DNA of 64,000 bases, taken from contig CANTUV010000039.1 of the NCBI GenBank assembly GCA_947685225.1, positions 30,000,001 to 30,064,000 on the forward strand. The letters are read 5' to 3'. Position 1 is the stretch's first letter. The number at the start of each line of letters is the position of its first letter. This stretch comes from Garcia nutans (Eukaryota; Streptophyta; Magnoliopsida; Malpighiales; Euphorbiaceae). The translations under genes and the position numbers were made by a program. This document shows positions 11,760 to 22,190 of the stretch, piece by piece. The notes beneath the pieces were generated by a model. The model searched no databases and was not told where the DNA came from. It was given only the letters and a program-made list of their open reading frames with translations.

Positions 11760-12940
11760 CAGTCCTCGGTTATGGCATAGAAGTTTGGCAAATACAAGCA
11801 TAGATCAATTCCAATGCCTATGCAAGGAGGCATAGAAGATTGGAGCATGTAAGCATGGATCAATTCCAATGCCTATACAAGGAAGAGCTAGTAGATGGAC
11901 TCCCCAAGATGAAGTTCCACAAGGATAATGTATGTTGACCTTGTCAACTTAGGAAGCAACATAAAAGTTCCGTTAAACCAAACACCATTGTAAGTACTAT
12001 TAGACCCCCTTGAGCTTTTACATTTAGATTTGTTTGGACCAAATAGGGTAGCTAATTTAGGGGGAAAGCTATATGCATTTGTCCTTATAGATGACTACTC
12101 TAGGTTTACTTCGGTTAGTTTCCTACCTCATAAAAATGAAGTTTTTAATACTTATAAAATTTTTACAAAGGGTTCAAAATGAGAAAGGCTATATGATTAC
12201 TTCTATTAGGAGTAAACATGGTAGAGAATTTGAAAATGAAGATTTTGAAAATTTTTGTAGTGAACTAGAAATGTCACATAATTTTTTTACACCTAAGATA
12301 CGACAACAAAATAATATTATGGAAAGGAAAAATAGAATGCTGGTTGAGATGGCTAGAAATATGCTTAATGAGTATGAGCTTCCCTCATACTTTAGGTGAA
12401 GCTGTCAATACTGCATGCTATGTTTCAAATAGAGTTTTTAAAAGACCCTTAATGAATAAAACTTCTTAGGAGCTATGGAACGGTAGAAAACCCAAGGTCT
12501 CATATCTAAGAGTTTTTGGATGTAAATGCTTCATATTAAACACTAAGGATAATCTTGAGAAATTTTCATCCAAATCAAATGAAGGAATATTTTTAAGTTA
12601 TTCCTCTACCAGCAATGCCTATAGAGTCAAAGCATGTTGTTTTTAATAAATCCTCTAAGCTTGAGCTTGGAAAAGGTAGTGTACTTGATATAGGTTCCTT
12701 TGAAACATTTGAGATGGTGAAGCCCCTAAAAGAGAAAGAAGAAGAGCTACCTAATGAACAACCATTAGAGCCTCAAGTGGAGGGAACTTAAGATCTTATC
12801 GAGGATTGGCATTATCACAAAGATCATCCAAAGGAACTCATTATAGGAGATACTTCATAGGGTGTAAGTACACACTTTAAGCTTAGGCATTTAGATTCTA
12901 ATGTAGCATTTGTTCCTCAAATTGAGTAATGAACCATAGA
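11760..12940 (+). pseudogene. Copia pre-integrase and integrase region, broken
   Basis: It starts with a RLWHRSLANTS..DQF pre-integrase zinc-binding block and a C..CQLRKQHKSS block, then LHLDLFGPNRVANLGG and LIDDYSRFT of the rve core, SIRSKHGREFENEDFENFC, and NIMERKNRMLVEMARNML. The frame is lost several times and stops occur. The Asp expected in the IRSDHG motif reads Lys. The integrase C-terminal part is traceable to 12610 (ELWNGRKPKVSYLRVFGCKC). The open stretch 12091-12399 holds part of this domain. Confidence 0.82.
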
Positions 12941-13756
12941 GAAGGCTCTAAGTGATGAGTGTTGAGTGATAAATATACAAGATGAATGCAATCAATTTGA
13001 GAGAGATAAAATATGGGAGTTAGTCTCGAAACCCAAGGACCATCCAATCATTGGATGCAAATGGGTGTATTAGAACAAGCTTAATGAGAGTGATCTCATT
13101 ACTAGAAACAAAGCCCGATTGGTTGTCAAAGACAATAACCAAGAGAAAGACATTAATTATGATGAGACATTTGCTCCCGTTACTATATTAGAAGCTATTA
13201 GGTTTCTCTTATCATTTGCATGTCACATGAATTTTAAGTTATTTCAAATGAATGTCAAAAGTGCTTTTCTAAATGATTTTATTAATGAAGAAGTCTATAT
13301 TGAATAACCTCCTTTTAAAGACTATAGACTTCTAAACCATGTTTTTAAACTTATTAAGGACTTATATTGATTGAAACACATAAATTTTAGAAAATGGTTT
13401 TTCAAAAAGGTAAAGTTGACACCACTATTTTTATAAAGAAAAAGTTACATGAAATTTTAATTATTCAAATTTATGTTGATGACATAATATTTGGTGTTAA
13501 TAATGAGGTCTTGTGCAAAGAATTTACTTATTGTATGACTAGAAAAATTTAAAATGAGCATGATGGGTGAGCTCAAATTCTTCCTTGGTCTACAAATTAA
13601 GTAATACAAGGATGACATCTTCATTAACCAATCCAAGCACACTAAGCTTCTCAAGAAGTTGGTACGGATGGTTTCAAGGCTACCAAGACTTCAATGAGCA
13701 CATCATTAAAGTCGAATAAGGGTGAAAGTGGTAAGAAGGTAGATGAAAAGAAGTAA
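12941..13756 (+). pseudogene. Copia reverse transcriptase (RVT_2), N-terminal part
   Basis: Readable blocks are WELVSKPKDHPIIGCKWVY, KARLVVKDNNQEKDINYDETFAPV, ..FKLFQMNVKSAFLNDFINEEVYIE and YVDDIIFG (13472-13495). In the motif normally QMDVKSAFL the catalytic Asp is Asn, while YVDD is intact. Stops and frameshifts break the frame. The domain is cut at 13761 by a solo LTR and resumes at 15683. Confidence 0.85.
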
Positions 13757-13761
13757 AGAGG

Positions 13762-15682
13762 TGTGAGCGGGGATTTTTTCCCCACTTTCAATATAATGAT
13801 TTTTGCGACTTTGGTATTGTTAGGCCTTGAGCCTTAGAGAATACGGGCCTAAGTCCAGATAATTTGGAGTCACCACCTGAACAGGTCAAGAAGATAGAAA
13901 GAGGTGGATGACTTGATTCCTATGAAATCCCTAACCACCCTATTGAGTTCAAAAAGTTAGGTATGTGTGGAGAATATGAGAATGACACAACACCCCCATA
14001 ATGCCTGGTTCAATGGAACCGACCTCCTTTTCATGTTTAAATATTATAAAATTATTTGACTATGATATTAGTCATATTACATGCAATTAAAGTAGATAAA
14101 CATCATTATATTATAAATTAAGCAAATCAAACAAGATGGGCATCCATACAAGATGGAAACATGCTTGTACAATATCTAATGTCCAAAATTCAAGTGAATA
14201 AATAAAGCATGACACCCACCAAATGGTGAAAATATGTCCTTTCCAGTGGCCCAAAATCCTTCAATTAAGATAAGATAAGAAAAATAAATTAAATAAATAA
14301 GGCACTCACGAAGTGAAAACATGCCTTTTACTGCCTCAAAATCCAAATAACAAACAAACACAACTCAACCAAATAAAATAGGCTATAAAATAATCAAAAT
14401 GCATTATCTATCATCAAGCATATAACAATAAATCAAATAATCAAAATTAGGGTCTATTATTCAACTAGGATTTAATCCATGCAAACTAGGGCTTCAGAAC
14501 ACAAACTAAGGCTATAATATGTGAAACTAAGGGTTTTTTAATATATGTAGACTAGAACTTATAAGATAGATTAGGTTTTAAAACACAAGCTGGGATTTAA
14601 TACATAAACTAGGGTTTAATGCATAAACTAGAATTAAAGTTATGCAATATTAGGTTTCAATGCAAACTTGAGTCTTGGATCATTTAATTAAGATTAGAAT
14701 ATGTGATTAAGGTTTGGACCAAATTGAATACTGAGGTTAAGATTTATTGAATAAAATTCCCAAAGTTGAATTTATATTAAAGTATAATAGTATGCTTAAT
14801 TCACAAACTAGGATGAATAATCTATGGAATTTTAAACAGAATAAGTTAATGAAAGTATACCTGCGTTGTAGACTCTACCAATTTTAATCCGTTGAGCCAA
14901 GCTTGTTGATATTGCTGCCTAGATCAATTAAAGTTCTTGGCTGAGGTTTAAACAATCTGGAGATTGTTTATTGTTTCTCACAGATTTTAGCTACTGTCTC
15001 TTGATGGCTCTCTGTCTTTTTATTTGTTTACTCCTCTTTTCATTACTCTCTATCTCTCCTTTTGCTTTTGATTGGTTTCTAGATTGCTCTCCACTAATCG
15101 TTGCTGTTTAGGGTTTTTATTTTGCTAATTTTGGCCCTTGGTTTGATTTTGTAGTGTTAGTTATTTTGATTCACCATCACGAATGCCTCTCTTAATTGTC
15201 TGTGGCTTTTGCAGGTTTGTGGCTAATTAATTTGCTAATTGGTAATTGTGGTTGTCCCCATTCTATTTGTTAATTCCATATTTATAAGTAGCATTATGGT
15301 TAATCAAAGTCCTTCTTGGTTAAGAAGTCCTAATTGCTTTGTAAAACCTTCAACCTATCCGAGTCTATCCTTGAGTTTAAACCTAGTTAGAATACTTAAA
15401 AATTCAATAAACACTGAATTAAGTCGGTATAAGGGACTCATGTCGAATTGGGCCAGCCAATATGACATGAGTATGGCTCATGTCGAATTAAGATGGCCCA
15501 CTCACTTTTAGCCCTTTTTAAATTGGATCAGGGTCAATTTGAGCTTTTAAAATTGGATTAAACTTAATCAAGCTTTTAAAATTGGACTGGACTAGGATTA
15601 AGCTTCTTAAAATTGGATTAGACTTAATTCGAGCCTCTTAATTAGAACTAAACTCATTCAAGGCAAAACTTAAGGGTCTATA
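13762..15682 (-). mobile_element. Solo LTR of the gypsy TR-GAG family
   Basis: It reads TGTGAGCGG at the low end and TATAGACC in reverse at the high end, matching the termini of the LTRs at 37084-39169 and 44591-46684. It carries the same internal blocks (AACCGACCTCCTTTTCA, the CACCC..GGAAACATG blocks, runs of TAGGGTTT). A perfect 5-bp target duplication, AGAGG, lies at 13757-13761 and 15683-15687. At 1921 bp it is somewhat shorter than its relatives. The short open frames inside are not genes. Confidence 0.92.
15510..15662. repeat. Tandem repeat of about 30 bp in the U3 end of the solo LTR
   Basis: Four to five units of the type AGCTTTTAAAATTGGATTAA lie just inside the LTR start. A CTCATGTCGAATT direct repeat (near 15437 and 15477) precedes them. 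The related elements carry different GC-rich modules in the promoter-proximal part of their LTRs. Confidence 0.65.
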
Positions 15683-16310
15683 AGAGGTATTATAGGATCC
15701 CTTCTTTACTTTACCACATTTAAGCCTAATATTGTGTTTAGTATTTGTTGTGTGCTAAGTTTCAATCGAGTCCTAGAGAGTCACATTTTAATGCCACAAA
15801 ATGAATTTTAAAAATACTTAAGTGGTCCATTGCATTTAAGTCTTTGGTATCCTAGGAACACATCATTTAACATATTAGGATATTCAGATGCTGATTTTGC
15901 CTGTAGCCTACATGATAGAAAGAGCACAATAGGGGTATGCTACTTTCTTTGTGATTGCCTAATTTCTTAGTTTAACAAAAAAATGTATCAATTGCTCTAT
16001 CTATTATGGAGGTCGAATACATTGTAGCTTGCTTTTGTTACACACAAGTTCTTTGGATGAAGCAATAATTGCTAGATTATGGTCAAGTGCTTGATCATAT
16101 TCCCATCAAATATGACAACACTAGTGCCATAAATCTATCCAAAATCCCATCCAACATTCTAGGTCAAGAATATTGATATAAGACATAACTTTTTAAGAGA
16201 TAATGTTCAAAACCGTAATGTGGTTTTAGAGTTCATTGATACTCAAAACCAACTTGCGAATATTTTTCACAAAACCTTTAAATGAGGAAAGGTTAATTTG
16301 CATTAAACAA
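15683..16310 (+). pseudogene. Copia reverse transcriptase end and RNase H, broken
   Basis: After the solo LTR the copia frame resumes with IIGSLLYFTTFKPNIVFSIC, then LWYPRNTSFNILGYSDADFA, CSLHDRKSTIGVC, IDIRHNFLRDNVQNRNVV and QLANIFHKTF, the usual order of a copia RNase H end. Several stops and frame changes occur. The exact join with 13756 across the AGAGG duplication confirms that the solo LTR is a later insertion. Confidence 0.85.
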
Positions 16311-18239
16311 AATCATGGGATGCTTGATGGGAGCTCCCTACTTTGAAAATTTTGCATGCATGTTTTGTAATCATTTTTGTGGTGATTGAGTTTTTGATGT
16401 TTATATGTGATTTGTTGTTTTATTTGTGTTTAGTTGAGTGAATTTGATATACTTGCAGAAATTTCATTTCTACATGAGCAAATTTTTCAACAACATCTGT
16501 TTTGATCATATATTTCGTAGTCCACAAATGAAAATTAATTTTTACTCTCTTTCTTCCTTATACACTTTGTTTTTTTCTTGTCACAAGGTCAAGATTGGCC
16601 ACTGTATGGCCATGAGGATAGTGACCTAATGTCTTTGAACTGGTCTTTTTTCACACAGTCATGCCAAGTCTAAAATGGTCATGAGAATCTGAAACATCTT
16701 TACCCTTCACTAATAATGGCTGCCCTAGCAAGTGTTCCATAGGTATGCTAGTCACGAGAGAGAAAATTTCTATCTCTCATGGTTGTATTCCTTCTAGCAT
16801 GGTCTCGATGGGCTTTTTTACTTGATTTTTTCCCATTGAAACTTTCTAGTTTTGCCCAAAATGCCCACCAAATTGGTAAAAAAATGACTATTTTCAATTT
16901 TTTTCTATAAAAACTTACCTATTTAAGTATATACAAAATTTTGAACTCTTATAATCACTCTTAAATTCTATTTTTGCTCCAAAAATATCTTAAACCTTAA
17001 CTCTTACTCTAATGACTTTGCAACATACCCTGCAATGACTTTGCAAAGATTTGGGATTTCAATACCGAAGGACCTACCACTTATAATAATAAAGACTTCC
17101 CTCTATAAAATGTCACCTCCTTTTGAAAAGAAATTTCAATAGAAAACTCTTATGACACCAAAGAGTCTAAAGCCAAACACTTCAAAACCCTCACTTTTGG
17201 TTCCTTCACCAAATCGTCACTTATGCCATTCATTAAAGGGTAGATAGGAACAAAAATGTTGCTCAATGTGATCTTTTCTTCCTCTATGCTCTAAGTCATG
17301 ATGTGAAAGTTCAAACTACAAAATTCTTGATAGACACTTTCTTGCAATATGCCAACTACAAATCGAGCACTTTTTCCTAACCTCCCAAGTCACCTAAATT
17401 GCTAGGCATTTTGATATGCTTAATGAGAAAAACCTAGCAACTCTGAGAAACCCTCTTGATCCTTCAACTAGCCCCACCACCATTGCCTACTTAGAGCATG
17501 CTTTGTGTTTTAAAAGAGTTGGGACTACCTACCAATACATGTTTAGTAGTGAAGGTATTTTAAACAGAGAGAGGAAAAGGCCTTGGATGAACATGGTAGG
17601 AGAAGAAAGGGGTGAAAATGTAGTGGTTGAACTCCATATTCCTAAGAGAACATCTAAAAGAACATAAGAGAGTAGTGCTTCAAGCTCCTTATCCATCAAT
17701 CTCATTCTTAAAGCCCTTAACTCCCTTCAAAAATAATTCAACCATTTCAAGAGAGATGTAGCAAAAAGGTTTGTCAAGTTGAATAAGAAGTTGGACCTCT
17801 TGTCTCATATGCATCATGATATATATGAAATGGAAGGTAAGATGGGTATCCCTTAATGTGATTTGAATGAATGGGATGTGAGTGAGTATATTAAAATTGA
17901 ATTTGAGGAAGATCTCAATCTAACTCCTCCTCTTAATAGAGATTCTAGTAGTAGTAAAGGGAGGTAACTCAAATAGGGAAGGGCAAAGAGCCTATGGTTG
18001 AAGATCCTCACCATCAAAGTAACTCTGATTAAACCACATAACAAGTTTTCTTTTTTATGTCTTTAGTTACTCTTCATGTTTTTATTTTGTTTGTTTTTTT
18101 AAATGTGGGATTTATTTAGAATTTTGTGGACACCATTGTATTGATCACACATTTGCTTTCTGTGTATTTTCTTCTTCATGATTAATGACAAGTTTCTTTC
18201 CTCAATGTTCCTTTTGATCTTGTGTTTATAATGTTTTGC
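16311..18239 (+). pseudogene. Region after pol with remnants of an extra ORF
   Basis: About 1.9 kb lies between RNase H and the polypurine cluster. An 83-codon frame (17416-17667) begins MLNEKNLATLRNPLDPSTSP and continues through CFKRVGTTYQYMF. Just upstream, in other frames, are pieces such as ALSHDVKVQTTKFLIDTFLQ. This suggests one longer, frameshifted ORF. Sireviruses often have an additional 3' ORF, but I do not recognise this product. The low-complexity stretch 16311-16700 is T-rich. Confidence 0.45.
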
Positions 18240-18244
18240 CTTTG

Positions 18245-18479
18245 TTAAAGGGGGAGAGCATGTGAAATTGGATTTAACATAATTGAATTGAACTAAATTT
18301 CATGATAGAGGGGGAAACCATTTAAGTATATGTGAGGGGGAGAAACAATACGATAAACTGCATTTTATTGTGTATCCAAATATGTTTATGGCTATTTATC
18401 TTTGTAAATGATTGTTTATTTTTCAAAATATTGGTTTAGTATTTAAATTTCAGTTTGATTGCCAAAGTTATAAAAGGGG
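18245..18479 (+). other. Cluster of polypurine tracts before the 3' LTR
   Basis: AAAGGGGGAGAG (18247), AGAGGGGGAAA (18306), GAGGGGGAGAAA (18333) and AAAAGGGG (18472-18479, directly before the LTR) follow one another. Repeated PPT-like motifs upstream of the 3' LTR are known from Sireviruses. Confidence 0.75.
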
Positions 18480-19838
18480 AGATAGCCAAATTCTTGGCAC
18501 ATAAACTCTATTTTGATCTTTATTACTCAAATTGAAGAGTTTTAATATTTTTAACAAGTGTTTTTGCCTCAGGACTTAGGAATTTTGGAGCAATCAAAAT
18601 AATAGTTTTGTCGTAACTGTCCCAAAGTCAAAGTGATTGTGTAACAACTTCCAAGAGCAAAAAAATCTCACATAATAGCTCATGGTCACAAGACCCACCA
18701 TGACACCAACTAGTGTGACTGTAGAATGCCTAAAGCGACCATTGAGAGTGAAAATATATTCAAGTTATAGAAGGGTCCGCATTCAAAGGAGCGATAGAAA
18801 CCTAAGACTGCTACAATAGTCTTGTGACCGCCCCATAGTTATCACAACCATGAGAAGGTTGAAAGCAAAATCCATAAGAATGGCAAAATTTTTAGCATTC
18901 AAGGCTCGTGGCTAAAGACTTGGCATGAAGGATGCATTGACACCACGATCTCAAGGCAGCACGACCATGCCATTCAAATAAGTCAGAGATTTGGAAGACT
19001 TTTTATGAACCAATAGGAGCAAGCCATGTGGGAAGGTCAAATCAAAGAAAAGTAAACCTAGATGTCTCGAGACAGTAATGATAGAATATCGACCACGAGA
19101 ATCATATAAGATGGTTCAAAATATTTCTCGTCGATCTGTCAGTACCACATGTATTGGCTATTAAAACTAGCCAGTAGACACAGTTGCAATCTCGAGACTG
19201 CATTATGCCCAATCTGACCACCAAATAGACCTCGCGACTGTAACATAAGGTAGGCGACCGTGAGAGCTCTATGATAGCATTTAATGCAAGAGATTTTGAT
19301 TCATGAAGTCTTGGTCTTCTAGCATTCAACTTCAATGACTTTATGGATTGAAGATGGCAATAAATACTTTACCATACTTTATTTATTATAATTTTTTAGT
19401 ATTAATTAACAAAACTCTTGCAATTTAAATTCTTGAGTTTTTCTTATAAACATGTTATTGTATTTCTTGAGAGTTGGGTGTGTGCTCTTGCAAAACACCT
19501 TTGTAAGTTTAGTGTAAGCTTGTAAATACTAAATTAGAGAGTGTATCTTTGAGAAAAATCTTGTAAGGGTTGTGACAAACCATGTAAAAGTTCAATGCGA
19601 GCTTATAAAAACATTAAGTTATAGTTGAGCTTGTAATAACCCAAGTATAGTGAAATACTCAACTAGTTTGTTGAGGAGTAGATATAGGATTTTAGAATTC
19701 AAATCACTATAAATTGCATATGTCTATTTCTCTCTTCCATAACTTTTAATTATCCAAAAAATTTCAATTTCTCCTAAGTTCAACTAGAGAGAACTAATTC
19801 CCCCCCCCCCCCCCCCCAGTTGCCAATGGGGGACAACA
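18480..19838 (+). repeat. 3' LTR of the copia element
   Basis: Colinear with the 5' LTR, without the insertion. The first bases are decayed (AGATAGCC against TGTTAGCC). It ends GGGGGACAACA. A run of 18 C lies at 19800-19817, where the 5' LTR has only CACCCCC. Confidence 0.88.
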
Positions 19839-19843
19839 TATAG

Positions 19844-21673
19844 TTTACTTACAATAATATTTGAGCATTGATATATTTTTGCTTGGTATGATTTATTAAA
19901 TTTTCATATTTTATTTTTATGGTTGAAAGTGATACAAATTATTGGTATTTATTTTGGTTTAATTGTTCATTATTTTGTGTTATTTATTGCATTATTTTTT
20001 TTTGGCTTTTGAAGGCTATTGCATGATAAAATAATTATTAAAAAAATTGAATTTTGTTCTTTGTGCAAATTAATTTCTTTTCCACGCATGATTTCCATTC
20101 TCAGCGTGGCTAATTTTTATTATTAGCCTTGATAGTTGAAATGAAATTATTAAATAGTTTTTTGAACCTCAGATATATTGTTTTATTCAAATAAAATTGA
20201 AGTTGAAAATATTTTTATCGCAAAAAACAAAAATTAAATTTGGGCTTATATAAATTGTTTTTCTCATTTTGACTCCATAAACCAATTTCTAGTGATTTTC
20301 TTATCAATTTTGCATTTTGAATCACACAAATCAGAGTTCAGAATAATGAGAAATAGGAAGGTCAAGTTTTGAGTTTGATATAGGTCCAATTGTGTCCAAA
20401 TTAACCATTTTAAAGGTCAGTGACAACCTCCCATACATAAAATAATTTAATTTTGATAGTGGAAGGGTAATATGCACCTGATATAAAACTACGCCATTTT
20501 GGGATATTGTTGATACTATTTCACATAAAGTGAAATGATGTCATTTTAAATGTTAAAGCACTATATATAAGATGCTAAAACGATGTCCTTCGTCTGTGTT
20601 TTAGATCCATATGGCATGTTTTGGACTAAGCCCTCTAGGCTTTCCAAGCTATTTCTAGTCATGGTCCATTTTGTTTTAGCTTTTTAAAAAAATGGAAAAT
20701 TATACTCCTTATCATATTTTAAAATTTTTAGTTTTTTTACCATATATATATTTTTATCATTTATGAAAGTGTTTTTTTTAATTTTTTTATGAAAATTTTA
20801 TTATTTATTCTAAAATTATTAACTTTTTTATTTGCAAATAAAAATAGCGCACAACCATATCAGAAACAACTTAGACTACTATATGTTGCTTTTCCCTTTG
20901 GAAATCACAAGCCAATGGGTTTAAAAAGAATATTTCTCCATTCTCTAATCTTTCCTTTTCTATCCACCTCAACCAATCAATTTCAATTTGCGATTCACTT
21001 CCTCTCCATTCTTTTTATTTTGATTTTCATAAATTAAATTTTTTTTCAAATATATTGCAGCCATTGGTTAATAGGTAGTTTGTGATTTAAGAATTGCAAT
21101 GATTTTATCTTTTGTTTCTGGCATTACCAAAGCAAGATCTATATGCTTGCACTATTATTGAGTGAGTCATGGTTCTATAATTATTTTTCTTTTTTGTAGA
21201 TATATAGATCTACGAGTTTTGCTTTTGTTACTTGTTTTTCTTTGAGCTAGATCTGTTTTTTTATTAGATTTTGTTCTTAATAAAACTTAGAACATCTTTC
21301 ACTGGATTAAGTTTTTCCCGTGATATTTTAGCTTGTGAGTTTTGTGATTCCTAGTTTGAATTCTAGAAATCCGTAAACTCTAATTTTCTTTCAGAATTTG
21401 CTTCTCGATGATACAACTTTGTTTAAGATTGTATTATTTGTGGTCATAGCTATTGTTATTGAATTTGTTAAGTTTTGTTTCTTGTTAATTTTCTTTTTTT
21501 TTTTTTCCGTATAATTTTAAAATTCTCAATGCCAAATATTTTCTTTTGTGACAATCTGGAATAGAGAAAGAGAATAATGAAGATAAGTTTGCTTTTGCTT
21601 TTAGTATAATGGAGGATGGAAGTGCTTTGATTACCAAAGGATTAATTCTAATTAGACCTTTTTTGGATATTGG

Positions 21674-21712
<39 letters not shown>

Positions 21713-21753
21713 ATCGACTATTAGTCTTTTCTTTCCTCTCTGTATATATCAAC
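19844..21753. other. AT-rich intergenic DNA, no gene seen
   Basis: It holds scattered T-runs and ACGCCATTTTGGG and AAAACGATGTCC motifs around 20500-20600, of the kind common in old plant repeats. The 82-codon frame at 20789-21037 has no family resemblance and biased low-complexity content; I do not call it. Confidence 0.6.
21675..21709. repeat. (TA)n microsatellite
   Basis: An uninterrupted TA run of about 17 units. Similar short runs occur at about 24339-24360 and 63303-63322. Confidence 0.9.
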
Positions 21754-21756
21754 TAA

Positions 21757-22187
21757 CATTATGTTTGGATTGGGGATAAGGAAGAGAAAGGAAGGGTATA
21801 AGAATGGATTGTAAATTCTTACACTTATTTGGAAATAAGTGTCTAAATTAATGAAAGGAAAGGAATGGTAAGCATTACCCTTCCTTATATTTCAATTAGT
21901 GAAATTTTCTTACACTCCAAAATTAGGTGTAAGGGAGGGAAAATAAATTAATAACTTATAAGAAATAGTGATTTGACTTTGTTTATCTTTTTAAATTGAA
22001 TTCTTATTTTATAACATCACCAACATTTTTGAAATTTTAATATTTTTACCCTTCCTTTAATGAATATATGTTTACCTTTTTCTCAAATAAGGCTAAGTAT
22101 TTAACTTCTCTTTCCCCCCTTTCTTATTCTTATCTTTCCCTTCCCTTTCTTAAATTAACTTTCAACTCACCTCATTCAAACATAGTG
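21757..22187. mobile_element. Tourist-type (PIF/Harbinger) MITE
   Basis: The ends are inverted: CATTATGTTTGGATTGGGG on the left and, in reverse, CACTATGTTTGAATGAGG on the right. Purine-rich and pyrimidine-rich arms follow (GGAAGAGAAAGGAAGGG; CCCTTCCCTTTC). The 3-bp duplication TAA (21754-21756, 22188-22190) is the PIF/Harbinger type. It is 431 bp with no coding capacity. Confidence 0.8.
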
Positions 22188-22190
22188 TAA

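Larger units (their letters stand above)
8070..19838 (+). mobile_element. Ty1/copia LTR retrotransposon, probable Sirevirus, decayed and nested
   Basis: Layout: 5' LTR (8070-11312), PBS (11315), gag remnant, integrase, reverse transcriptase, RNase H, a long 3' region, clustered polypurine tracts and 3' LTR (18480-19838). Possible target duplication TATTG (8065-8069) and TATAG (19839-19843), 4 of 5 matching. Two later insertions lie inside: a CACTA-like element in the 5' LTR and a gypsy solo LTR in pol. The protease and nucleocapsid region is missing and every domain carries stops or frameshifts, so the element is inactive. Sirevirus assignment rests on the initiator-tRNA-Met-type PBS, the extended region after pol and the multiple PPTs. 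Confidence 0.9.

Noticed and set aside
11502..13307. Separate small genes within the copia element
   Set aside because: They are pieces of one frameshifted gag-pol region.
20789..21037. 82-codon frame as a small secreted protein
   Set aside because: A hydrophobic start comes from T-rich DNA; there is no homology that I recognise and no promoter context.
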